This document shows, one piece after another, positions 1-9,550 of a DNA stretch of 32,716 bases. The DNA comes from Spirogloea muscicola (taxonomy: Eukaryota > Streptophyta > Zygnematophyceae > Spirogloeales > Spirogloeaceae), in assembly GCA_009602725.1 (NCBI GenBank), contig WELB01000148.1, positions 294,014 to 326,729 on the forward strand, read 5' to 3'. The stretch's first letter is position 1. Each line of letters starts with the position of its first letter. The notes under the pieces are model-generated. The model had not been told where the DNA came from. It ran no database searches and saw only the letters and a list, made by a program, of their open reading frames with translations. A program made the translations under genes and the position numbers.

Positions 1-380
1 GCGAGACGGCCAAGCGCATGCGGTACACCTGCGCTAGCGACCCTGCTGCATGGGAGTCCACCGGCTCCCCATGGAAGCGGCGGGCAATGGCGTGACGAGA
101 GAGCTGGTTGAACAGCTCGAGCCACCGAGCGCCCAGCGCCCCGTGCGTATCGATGGCGAGCGGGAAGAACTCGTCTTGCCGCGGGTGATCTGCGTATTTT
201 AGCTCCTTGGCCCGAGCGGCGCAGGCTACCAGATACCCAGCCTTGGTGGTACACTGGGTTGGATGTGAGCGGTCATAGGATTCGGTGGTCACCACGTCCA
301 GGAGAAGACGTGGCCCGCCTGCTGGTGGGGTGGCCACAAGGTCCACGCGACGAGCGTGGAGACCGTCGGCCCGTTGGCAG
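1..380 (-). CDS. Retroelement-derived C-terminal domain, partial
   Basis: An open frame on the minus strand reads from about 380 to the window edge with no start or stop in view. Its residues include RRVDLVATPPAGGPR, LLLDVVTTESYDRSHP, ARAKELKYADHPRQDEFF, PLAIDTHGALGAR and a final VYRMRLAVS. The order (basic patch, DLV, LLLDVV, Lys-rich helix, FFPLAIDTHGALG, then RLAV) recalls the region after the reverse transcriptase in algal and plant retroelement proteins. The DL...LDVVTTE part is compatible with a PD-(D/E)XK nuclease fold, but that is inference. A frameshifted relative lies at 1819-2054, which supports real coding ancestry. A degenerate hairpin repeat sits just upstream (371-455). I cannot tell whether the copy is intact, because only its 3' part is in the window. 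Confidence 0.5.
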
Positions 381-455
381 CGAGAGCGCGAGGGCTGTGA
401 AAAAGCGATCCCGGAAAGATAGACAAGATCCGAGGGGGCCGGAAAGCGCTGCAAG
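371..455 (+). repeat. Degenerate hairpin repeat copy
   Basis: The stretch keeps the order seen in better copies: agggctgtgaaaa, a gap, then acaagatccgaggggccgg. It lies directly upstream (in minus-strand terms) of the retroelement-like domain at 1-380. The GGGCTG...CAGCCC hairpin is half lost. Confidence 0.45.
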
Positions 456-539
456 ACATGACTAAGCACAGGTGATCTTAGGGAAATCTTCTGAGTGACC
501 TCTAATTAGTAGCCCGCAAGGCAGATTGGTTTGTTTCTT

Positions 540-650
540 GTTGTGCTTATTTTTCTTAGCGCTTCCCCTGGCCCCCTTCTCGTACTTTGTTCCTTCTTTT
601 CTGGGCTGGCTTTTCCAACCCCTATCCTCAATGGGCGAGCCCTTTTCTCG
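540..650 (-). repeat. Degenerate hairpin repeat copy
   Basis: The plus strand reads ttctgggctggcttttcc, then aacccctatcctcaatgggc, parallel to the better copies (gggctggcttttcacagccc, then ttgcccccattggg). It matches more closely the diverged copy at 12665-12772, so the two may form a subfamily. Confidence 0.45.
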
Positions 651-708
651 TTATGGGAAGCACCGGGGCGGTCGTTTTCTGATTGAGGGCTCCCCCCGCT
701 GCCCGCCT

Positions 709-856
709 GACGTTCTGACATAGCATCTTCTGGCCCCTTCGTAGCTGCTCAGCGCATTAGGCCCTTCCGTCATTTGGCCCCTTCGAATCTTTGTCAATTC
801 TTTTCGGGCTGGCCTTTCACAGCCCTCGCCCCCTTCTGGAGAGCCACTTCTTCAGC
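709..856 (-). repeat. Hairpin repeat, inward-facing copy
   Basis: This is a nearly full copy in reverse orientation. On the plus strand it runs gttctgacatagcatcttc, three GGCCCCTTC-like blocks, tttgtcaattcttttcggg, the ggctggcctttcacagccc hairpin, and ends gagagccacttcttc. It is followed at 1040 by a direct copy, so 709-1152 is an inverted pair with a 180-bp spacer. About 170 bp of low-complexity pyrimidine-rich sequence lies between them; I see no gene there. Confidence 0.65.
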
Positions 857-1039
857 CCGCCCGGAAAAGAAAGAAGGCCACCGCCCGCTTCCGCCGCCTT
901 CTTTCCCTACATGGTCATTTGCACACTCGTGTGTCAGCTTTTGCCCCCAATTGCCCCCAATTCTCATCGGGCCCTCTGCAAACTCTATACGAAAGCCCGC
1001 CTGATGAACATTGACACGGTCCTCAGGGGCGCGATAGAA

Positions 1040-1265
1040 GAAGTGGCTCTCCCAATGGGGGCAAGGGCTGTGAGAAGCCAGCCCGAAAAGAATTGACAAG
1101 GTTCGAAGGGGCCAAACTACGAGCTAAGCAGCGACTGCGGGGCCTGAAGATAGAAGTGGCTCTCCCAATGGGGGCAAGGGCTGTGAGAAGCCAGCCCGAA
1201 AAGAATTGACAAGATTCGAAGGGGCCAAACTACGAGCTAAGCAGCGACTGCGGGGCCTGAAGAGG
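1040..1265 (+). repeat. Tandem duplication of a 113-bp repeat unit
   Basis: Two head-to-tail units (1040-1152 and 1153-1265) begin gaagtggctctcccaatggg and run through the gggctgtgagaagccagccc hairpin to gcagcgactgcggggcctga. By eye they differ at one internal base (ggttcg versus gattcg) and at the 3' edge. The second unit is also the outer end of the left inverted repeat of the element at 1153-2602. The near-identity implies a recent duplication, or an assembly artefact. Confidence 0.75.
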
Positions 1266-1582
1266 CTATGGCAGAACGGGGGAGGATGGATCACTTAGTA
1301 GTTACGAGTGAGGAGCCTCACATCCGACAGACTAGCTGCCGGTAAACTATCCCCCTGACGAAAGGCGGAGGCCGCGCGATTATCTCTGAAACACTCAGGG
1401 ATGCAAGTATGAGGGCTGTGAAGCATGTGAAATAGGAAGTCGGTTTCCCCCAAAGGGGCGAGGGCCGTGCACAGCGCGGAAAAGTTTGACAAGACGGACA
1501 AGAGGGACAACTTTGACAAGGTGAAGAACTCACTTTGGAAGAGCTTCACTTCTGACTGGCTTGCAACTGGGGCCCGGGCTGC

Positions 1583-1618
1583 AGCAGGGCGGTCGGAAAA
1601 GGCTTCGACCGCCCTGCT
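1583..1618. repeat. Perfect 13-bp-stem hairpin
   Basis: agcagggcggtcg (1583-1595) is the exact reverse complement of cgaccgccctgct (1606-1618), with a 10-base loop. It lies inside the TIR element. I see no T-run after it that would make it a terminator. Confidence 0.8.
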
Positions 1619-1744
1619 CCTGCCCCGATCCGCATTGGTGGACTAGAAGAGGCCTCCACTGTGCGGCCACTCGCCGAAGTGATGGCGAGTAGTTCCGCGA
1701 TTCCGTGCCGTGCGTCCGACATCCTTCTCCATGACTCCCGAACT

Positions 1745-1795
1745 GTGTTCTTTCTTTTTCCTGGGCTGGCCAATCACAGCCATCGCCCAATACTG
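1745..1795 (-). repeat. Degenerate hairpin repeat copy
   Basis: The plus strand reads ttctttttcctgggctggcc, then aatcacagccatcgcccaat. The GGGCTG/CAGCC stem is retained. It lies directly upstream of the frameshifted domain copy at 1819, the same order as at 1-455 on the other strand. Confidence 0.5.
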
Positions 1796-1818
1796 GATAC
1801 TTCTCTCTCCCGGGCTTG

Positions 1819-2054
1819 GCCTCGCGCAGCGTCGACCTGGTGGCGTCCACGCCGGGCGGCGGCGCGCGCATCATCGCTGATGTGGTCACCACTGATGTGG
1901 TCGACCGCTCCAATCCGGGGCTCTGCCTCGCGGGCTTGGCCACGCTGCGGCGAAGGCCGCTCGCAGCAAGGCGGCCGAACACGCCGACCACCCAGCTGCA
2001 GATGAGTTCGTACCCCTGGCCGTGGACGTCCACGAAGAAAGTGCTCGCCCATAG
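1819..2054 (+). pseudogene. Frameshifted copy of the retroelement-derived domain
   Basis: One plus-strand frame from 1819 reads SRSVDLVASTPGGGAR then IIADVVTTDVVDRSNP. After about 1930 the homology moves to another frame: AAAKAARSKAAEHADHP then DEFVPLAVDVHEESARP, stop at 2052-2054. Placed beside the minus-strand domain at 1-380, both halves align in order (VDLVA, DVVTT, DRS-P, K-A, ADHP, DEF-PLA-D), so this is one inactivated relative with at least one frameshift. The natural C-terminus (the THGALG and RLAV parts) is missing, because the copy runs into an inverted hairpin repeat. It is enclosed in the TIR element. Confidence 0.6.
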
Positions 2055-2110
2055 AGAAGAAGGGCTGGCAAAGCAAGCCCAAAAACAAATGGACAATGTT
2101 CAAAGCCAAA
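2040..2110 (+). repeat. Degenerate hairpin repeat copy
   Basis: The segment gctcgcccatagagaagaag, ggctggcaaagcaagcccaa, caaatggacaatgttcaaag follows the order of the short repeat in plus orientation (gcc-cat, GGCTGG...AGCCC, gacaa-gttc). It truncates the domain copy at 1819-2054. Confidence 0.4.
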
Positions 2111-2602
2111 GAAAGAGGAGCCGGAAAAAGGATTGCACGACAAAATAGTGCAAAACACAGACGATGCACGGGGCTCTCGGATCCCAGTGGCTCGACCTGC
2201 TGGCCAGGCTTGCACAGCGCGCTGTGTCCCGCAGGCGCGATGAGCCGGCTGACTTCAACGCCGCTGGCTCGTTGGCTCAGATATATCGTATTTGATCGTC
2301 CGTCTCCCTTCAGCGGTCCATGGCCCACGCCTTGCATCTGCGTGCTGGCCGTGCTCTCGCTGCGGCCTCCGGCTTTCGTCAGGGGGATAGTCTTCCGGCA
2401 GCTAGTCTGTCGGATTTGAGGCTCCTCACTCGTAACTACTGAGTGGTCCATCCTCCCCCGTTCTGACATAGCATCTTCAGGCCCCTTCGTAGCTGCTTAG
2501 CGCTTATTAGGCCCCTCCATCATTTGGCCACCTTCGAACCTTTGTCAATTCCTTTTCGGGCTGGCTTTTCACAGCCCTTGCCCCCATGGGGAGTGCCACT
2601 TC

Positions 2603-4212
2603 GCGCAGCCCGTCGCCTCACCCTCCTCCATTCTCGTAGAAGGCCTGTGTCTCGTTCAATCTCCACCGATGTGCTTGCCTTTGTACTTCCGATTGTTTTC
2701 CGGCAGCTAGTCTTTCGGATAAATTAACTGCTTCCAGATTGACAGCAGTGGCTCTGAGAAGCCAGCCCAAAAATTGGCGGCTCCTCACTCGTAGTTAGCA
2801 GGCTCTTGATACTACGCCGCGCTTGCGGAGTCCTGCACCTTGATTTCCTGACAAAATGCTGCAATAGAAGTCTTACAGCAGTGGTCTTGGTGGCTAATCA
2901 CACATACTAGCAAATGGAAGATAATGCATGATTTACGACACTTGCGATGCCTCACACCACTTTGTGGGAGGCATGCAATGCAAGATACATCGCTCACATT
3001 CCCGAGCACAACCCTCATCCAGCGGTGCCTGCGACCTGCAGTCTGGTGCTTCTAGAGCGCCTGAGGCAGCTTCGTGAGGCAGGTTCTGCTCTCGCTTTCA
3101 GGACAATTTCTAGGACGAAAGCAAAAGACTGGCTGCTCAACTCCTGTTACATGGTGCGTGGTCCGTGAGCAGCATGCTCTCTGTGCTCCCCAATGGGAGC
3201 AGATGTGAGAAAGGAATAGCTTGCTATGTCGGAACTGTGAAGAACATGCATACATCTAGCTTGGTATGACTTGCAAGTGCTAGAAGCTCGTTTCGTAAAG
3301 CAGTAGCTGTCTGTCACGCTCACAAGGCCTCTGAGGACGAGGGGCTGACATGACAAGAGCGCACGCAGAGACAACTTGGAAGGTGCATAGTATACTGAGC
3401 CTACATATTGTGCGCCACACATGTCTGCCATTCATACTGAGCCATACCGTGTAGCGGGACTCCTTCTGGAGCTTCGCGTGCATGTCAGGTCGAAGCTGGA
3501 CATCCTGACTTCTGCTCTCGATGTCTTATAGCCCTTCATTGTCGTCAAGCAAGCTTGTTCAGACCCTGTCTTCAGAGTGGGGCTGGTGTAGCTACTTTGA
3601 CAGTCGTGTTCTGTCAGCAAGCTTGTAAAAGTGCAAGCCCTGTGTCTTCAAGATTGTAGCTCGTGCACCTACCTTGAGGAGCACTTGCACCGTATCAGGT
3701 ATTCATCGTGAGCAGCACTAATAACATTGATCCTTTGCATGAGCAGCATCGACACAATTGAAACTTGCTTGGGTTTTGAAAGCGGGACCCCTGATCCATT
3801 ATGACCTGCTGCTGAGTGTCCCGGTATGCATTTGCCAACGAGGATCAACCATGACGTGATGTCACCAGCAGATTGAGGGCAATGAGCAAGCAATGCAGTC
3901 TCACTTGGTCAGCTGCTACGCAACCGCCATTGCTCCCTGGCTTGCTCAATTACCAGTAGCACTTATCCCACACTCAGCAGCGCCAGATTGTCGGGCTTGA
4001 ATTGTTACTGCACAAATTTATGGCCAACTCTGTCAACGTCATTGTCACCTGGTCAGGATCGAGAAGTACTTGACGCAGGTTGACCAACTGGGTCTTTGGA
4101 CCAGGCCCCTGACCCGGTAGCTCAATCCTGCCTCAAGGGCAGCAACTTTTTCTGACTGGCAATTCTTGTTTTCGAGGAGCACATTCAGAGGCCTTTACCT
4201 CACTCTCAAGCA
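2603..4212. other. No recognisable gene
   Basis: After a last repeat trace around 2690-2790 (ttccggcagctagtctttcg and gaagccagcccaaaaa) the sequence loses repeat character. No frame gives a product I recognise and the open frames are short and mutually overlapping. The right part probably includes the 3' untranslated region of the minus-strand gene that ends at 4213. Confidence 0.5.
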
Positions 4213-7200
4213 TCACGATGCACTTGTGGCGACGGAAATTTGGGAGAGTGCGTCAGACAAATATTGTATGTAGGTAGGGCTCATATGCGTTCCATCGAGC
4301 TCCAAGCCCTTTCTCAACTTGCCTGAAGTGAAGAGCAACGACATTAGATGGAGGTGGCAGAACAACATCGCCATTGTTGTGGCCTCTATTTCTAGACATG
4401 GAAGCAGACATGTAGGCTATCCATGAGCAATGAGTCGCATCAATCTTTGCAACACCCAAGCAAGCCTCAAGTGCCTATCAGTGATGGTAAGTAAGAGCTC
4501 GTTGGAGATACTTTGATCATTACCTTTGGGGCACAGCAAGTCTTCAAAGAAGTCCAACCAGTACAACTTTCGCTGGATCCGCTTGCTGGCTGCCAACACC
4601 TTCGCCCTTAGAACTCGGTTGTACATGGTGACCACTGGACGAGTGATGTCAAGCACCGGCAGAACAGGGTGAACAAAGATCGTAAACCCCCTCTTCTGAA
4701 TCAGACTCAAGAGAACCTTAATGTAGATGTCAACAGTGACTTCAATGCCCTCCTCAACGTCCTGACATCACCACGATAAACGCGTCCTCAGAGGCTCTGT
4801 CATTGACTAGCTAGAACAATGCTAAGCAGTGCTGAATGGGCAGGTGCAGGTCTGCACGTGACCTGCCTTGTAGCGGCCTTTCTCGACTGAGACGAGGATG
4901 CCCTCCCGGCAGTCGATCTCGCCAAACATCATGATCAAGTGGGAGCCGTCGGATATCCGCGCCACGACCTCCTCGAACATCACTTTTGGGTAGAACGTGC
5001 TCTCGTCTCGCAGGTGCCACGCTTTGAGGCCGGTCACGAGGACGGGCGCTAGCAGCCGGCGGCGCCCATGCAGGCTGACGGCCCGCCACGCCCCAGTCAG
5101 GCAGTGGCTGTCGCCCGCCAGGTACAGCAGCGGCTGCTCGTCTCGCGGCGGAAGGGGCAGGCTGATTGGGTGTTCTTCCATGAGCTGCACATGCCCACCA
5201 TTACCTTGTGCAAGCTTACCTCATCATGAGACTTCCCCAAGATGCACCGCAATGTGCAAGTTGCAACCACAAAGAGACTAGACCCATATCTGCATGAGAG
5301 TATGATTGTACGGCAGCGGTATGATGTAACCTCCTTGGCCAGGACTGCTGGCGCACCTGATGGATGCACCCAAAGTAAGCAGCCTCGTTGCGGAAGATGG
5401 TATTGTGGAGGGGCACCCGGGAGGCCAATCTTATGTGCTGCACTAGGCCGGCCATGAGCCGTGCCCGCTCCACGGCGCCGCCGAGGAACAGGATCTTGAC
5501 AACCGTGAAGAGGAGCGCCAGGACATCAAGCTGCTCTGACCGATACTCCACAGATCCTGTGCCACTGTCTGTTTGCTTTCCACCACTGCAAGCCGTGTTG
5601 TCACACCTAGATATGCGGCTCTGATGTTGATTCTCAGATTGCCCTCTTTCGTGCTTCGATTCGTCAAGGACATCGAGAATGTTAGAGTCTGCAGGAACCG
5701 ACACTTTCTGGCGTACCTCATCTGCATCTTCTGACCTGAAATGCTTTCTCAGATCCAAAGCTTCATCAATTGGCCCTGCAGCTTTTGGTAATCCCTGGTA
5801 CTCGTCTTCAACAATGACCTGCCTGGCGTCAGCCCCCCTGGTAAATACCTTCCTGTCGTGCTCGAGGAGGAACCCTGTGTTGCTGCTCCGCACCTTGATG
5901 CTAGATTGACGGTCAGTTCTTACAGGTAGGCCGTCGAGGAGCGGGACGATTGACCGCAGGGCCAGACTCCCGAGTACCACAGTCTCTTGGAGCTGGAGGA
6001 AGCGCAGCGCTTCTTGCAGGGCGTCTTCAAGGCGGTTGCAGGTCTGACATGGCCGCGTTGCCAATGTTGGTAAATACAGTGTTCTGATATTTTCAGCAGA
6101 TTTGTGTCATGTGACTACGTCTACAGAAGTAGCTAGCAGAAGCATGCTGAGGATGAGGTGAGTAGGTTGTCTTAGTACAATTGATGGCTCACCTCCAGTG
6201 CATGGATGAGATTGAGCGAGTATGATGCTGACTTGGGTGTCAAGCTGGTAGCCCTTGTCATGAGCTCCACTGCTTCGGCCACCGCTGTCACGATACCCTC
6301 ACCAATGGCATGAGCAATGTCAAGTATAACTATAACACTGACAATGCATTTGTGCAGTATAAGAACTCAAAAGTAAGTCAGACTCAGACTCATGTAAGAC
6401 TCATATAGGAGCTCAATCCCCATGACTATCTAGACTCTTCGACTTCAACCCAGACCCAAACCCCAGCCCTGGCCCTCAATAGCTTTCTTTCACACTGCAT
6501 ACACATACGCACTATTTGGGCCTGCACATGGACAGCCCGAACACCAGCATGCACCAATATCTTGGTGCATGCGAAAGCTCCGATCTTCCAAAGCCTCAAG
6601 CGCCATCCCTGGGCCCAGGACTCTAGATCACTTCCACAAGCCCTCAGAGACAGGATGAGTACATCCTGCCTTTAACCCAACAACGTTGCAATGCAGCGAG
6701 GTGCCAAGACTCTACCTCCTTGCTCCTTGATCATATTGGCTACGTAGAGAATGACCGGTGCCGACTGCTCATCATCCACATCCATCAGGTAACCGAAGAG
6801 CACATTGCGGCCACGCTCCTGTTGCACGAGCCTTGCAAGCTGTGAACGAATAGCCCTGCTGTTGTCCTTCCGCAAGACCACAAGCCGGAGCAATGCCCGC
6901 ATGGCGTCGTCCACGAAATTGTTGTCCTTGGCAATGGCAGCGTACTCGAGTATCGCGCTGACGTTGTCGTCTTCCTCCTTCAGTACAGCAGCAACTGGAG
7001 CAGCAAAGCACGTAACAAAGCAACCAGCACAATTGTCATGCATGCTCCTTCCAGTAGCTGAGACAATAGTTTTCGACCTCGATGTGAAGCACAGGATAAA
7101 ATCAATACGTTCAGATTGTTAACCAACTGCCAGGGCCAGGTGTCACTGACCTATATCATATGCGGGGCCCTTCATGCCCAAAGCATAGAGGCACCGCGCA

Positions 7201-9550
7201 GAGGCCACCTTGAGGTTGTTTGCAGAAATTGGGCTGCCTATGTCACCAGCTTCACTGCGGTCTATCTCATCCAGAGCAGTATTGCTCTCAACGATGATGC
7301 CGGGCAGGCTCAGCCACAGGCTCAGGGCGCGCTCATATGCAGTGAGCGCTTTTTGGTGCTGCTTCAGATTTTCGAGCACCTCACCAAGCCTGCATTCGAA
7401 TTCATCACTGGAGCCAGATTAAGCCATCGAGGAATGGAGCATTAAGATACAGATGGATTGCCATGCAACATATCAAATGTGAGACATACCTTGCATGGAA
7501 AAGCGCGTCAGTAGAGTATGCAATAGTGCCCAGCTGGAAGTATGACATTGCGTGGCTGTATTTCTGAACAGCCATGGCCATGGAACCTGCTCCGTGTGCC
7601 CAAATGGCAAGTGTAGAACAACCAGGGCTGCAGTTCAGAGCTCACAATCTAGAGTTTTAATCAAGAGCATGCCATGCACCCTGTGTGAGAGAGCCACACC
7701 AGCAATGTGTACTGCTGATGCAAAGACTATAAGCTTGTGTTTACCATGACAGATTTTTACCATAACAAATGGCTTACCAAGCCCGCGGAGGCAAATCTGC
7801 TGCTGCGGCGCAGCTTCCAGCACAGCCTCGAATATCTTAGCAGCGCGCTACAACATAGCATCATAGCTTCAGTCACATACGCAAGAAACAGGAAGAGATG
7901 AGCTATTTTATACACATGCCTCAAGGATACTCAGGGTCTAGGGCCCTAAGTATGCTTGAGCTTATAGTTGAAGGCTTTTCACAGAAGGCAACCTTGATAG
8001 TTGGATGATGAGGTCAACGGCCTCAGGATATCTGAATGTAACTGCTTTGCTATGCATGTCACCGTTCCTTACCTTGTACTTGCCTCCTCTCTGAAGCCCC
8101 AATGCCTTGATAAGGATCCCACGAAGGAAGGGCGCCAGCGTTGGCGGTGATTGATGGACCTCCTGCAGACCACAGAGTATCATAACCAGTATCATAACTC
8201 AGCAAAAGTCAAAGACGCAACTCATTGTGCGTATGTTGCAACAAAACCCCAGTCCTATAAACCCTCACCCATTGCTGAGCCCAACTCTGACCTGACATGA
8301 AGCTATTGACAGCTCAGAAGAGGAGTATAAGGTGCAAGCTCGTCATGGAAGATGAGGGTGGCATTAGCCCTTTATTCAAGCATGTGCGGCCAGTGACACT
8401 CACCCTTGGCTTTGCAAGACTTGCCAACACCTCGTTGCTGGCTGCAGAGCTTGTGCTGTCAGTAACTTGCGGCAAGTACGATGTAGCTGGCTCTCCTGGA
8501 GATTGCATGGCCTTTCCTGCAGCTGCCCAAAGCATGGATGAAAGATTGAAGCACTCAGAAGGCAGCAGCAACGTGAATGTCTCAGTGCAACAATGAAGAG
8601 TCTGCTCTGTAAGAGGCGACTTTTTGCACTTTCAAGGCCAGCACTTAGCAGGTCCCGCAGTAATGCAGGTCGCAAGCACAGGATGCTAGGGTTTGCTCGG
8701 CCAAGCCAAATCACTGCAAGCTGCTGTAGTGCACAACCATTGCCAGGCCTGAGCAAACTGCAGAAGTAGAGGAGCCACAAGCTTGACCTTCAAGTGAAGC
8801 CACTCTGATGGAAGTCGGCGACACGACCGCAAAGACGTCTGCCCTGCAAGACCAAAGGATCTCGCTGGTGAGCCTGGTCGCTGTGACCTGCTACGAGCAG
8901 TCAGCCATACCCACACCCGCTTGAGGAAGCTGTCCAAGGTGCATGCAGCGCACCTGTCGTGTAGGCACTTGGTCACAGGCGTGGACGGCTCCAGTGCCAC
9001 CTTCCTGGACCCCTCAGCCCTTCACAGCTCAGACGTGCTCACTCCTGACCCCCGAGCGCGATACTATGTCCTCATCAACTGAGTCCTGAATGCTAAGCTG
9101 GGTTGTGATGATTTGGAACTCTTGGAACGCACCGGTCATTGAGAAGTGTAACGGAGCCCGGGTCCAGAGCAAGGCATCCGCTGGCGTGCTGCCCAGAGAT
9201 GGCGGCTGATGAGCTGAGTTTCACATCCACTGCAATACTAGCAGCGACAAGGAGCAGAAAGCACGAGCTCCGCATGCGAATGATGCGCCTCAAGCGAGCA
9301 AGGAGAGGTTCTACGACCACTCACGAGCTCGTTGTAAGCCACGACGGCCTCCTGCAGCGGCGCCGCAGACAGAGGAGGGGCGAGTCAGCCCCATCTGCCG
9401 CTGCAGAGCATCTATGGCAGCCGCTTGGCGGAGCACACGCCCCACCTGACGAAGCTGGGCGACGGTCTGCAGGCCGCCGGTGGCGGTGTCGTCGAGCTTG
9501 GCCAAGTGGGTGTGTGCTGGCGGGCCGTCAAAGTGCACGTACAGCCGCAT
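4213..9550 (-). CDS. TPR-like protein with C-terminal SGNH-hydrolase-like domain
   Basis: I model 16 exons: 9550-9446, 9351-9325, 9188-9133, 8843-8788, 8516-8404, 8162-8073, 8021-7983, 7847-7778, 7586-7490, 7389-7151, 6994-6716, 6284-6193, 6043-5357, 5184-4867, 4761-4524 and 4322-4213. All phases close, giving 871 residues. The start is ATG in gccATGC. Residues about 185-420 are helical and TPR-like (for example ARLGEVLENLKQHQKALTAY). Residues about 460-600 are a hydrophilic linker. The C-terminus has three SGNH-type blocks: GDSH (Gly674-His677, Ser676 the presumed nucleophile), GEIDCR (from Gly738) and DGTH (Asp845, His848). The usual block III is GxND, so the oxyanion Asn is not obvious. 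The exact substrate is unknown. Exons 3, 4 and 7 are the least certain; the C-terminal exons are firm. Confidence 0.82.
4762..4866 (-). other. GC-AG intron of the TPR-SGNH gene
   Basis: Exon 14 ends CGC TAC AAG followed by gcaggtc; exon 15 begins after gatgtcag with GAC GTT GAG. Using the nearby GT (AAGGCAG then gtcacg) would break the frame of the next exon, whose reading is supported by its length and the following DGTH exon. The donor is therefore GC. Confidence 0.7.

Larger units (their letters stand above)
1153..2602. mobile_element. ~1.45-kb element with long terminal inverted repeats
   Basis: The left end (1153-1378) and the right end (2359-2602) are long, highly similar inverted repeats. 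Both start GAAGTGGC and contain the GGGCTG/CAGCCC hairpin, GAATTGACAA, TTCGAAGG, CAGAACGGGGGAGGATGGA, AGTAGTTACGAGTGAGGAGC, CCGACAGACTAGCTGCCGG and CCCCCTGACGAAAG. The right arm carries an extra 15-20 bp around a duplicated GAGGGGCCT block. The interior has no recognisable transposase. It holds a 13-bp-stem hairpin, a degenerate copy of the short repeat and a frameshifted retroelement-domain fragment. This fits a non-autonomous TIR or foldback element. I could not define a target-site duplication, because the left end abuts the tandem copy at 1040. Confidence 0.65.

Noticed and set aside
1040-1265. CRISPR-like array
   Set aside because: There are two contiguous units with no spacers in a eukaryotic intron-rich context; this is a tandem duplication.
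1774-2469. 231-codon minus-strand frame in the TIR element as a transposase
   Set aside because: It has no DDE/DDD, zinc-finger or other transposase feature and runs antisense to the frameshifted domain and through the inverted repeat.
5216-5950. An intron inside the long exon 5357-6043 (gtaaga after CTACCT)
   Set aside because: The exon frame stays open throughout, and splicing from this donor to the nearest acceptor (tctag) would shift the downstream frame. A hydrophilic linker is the simpler reading.
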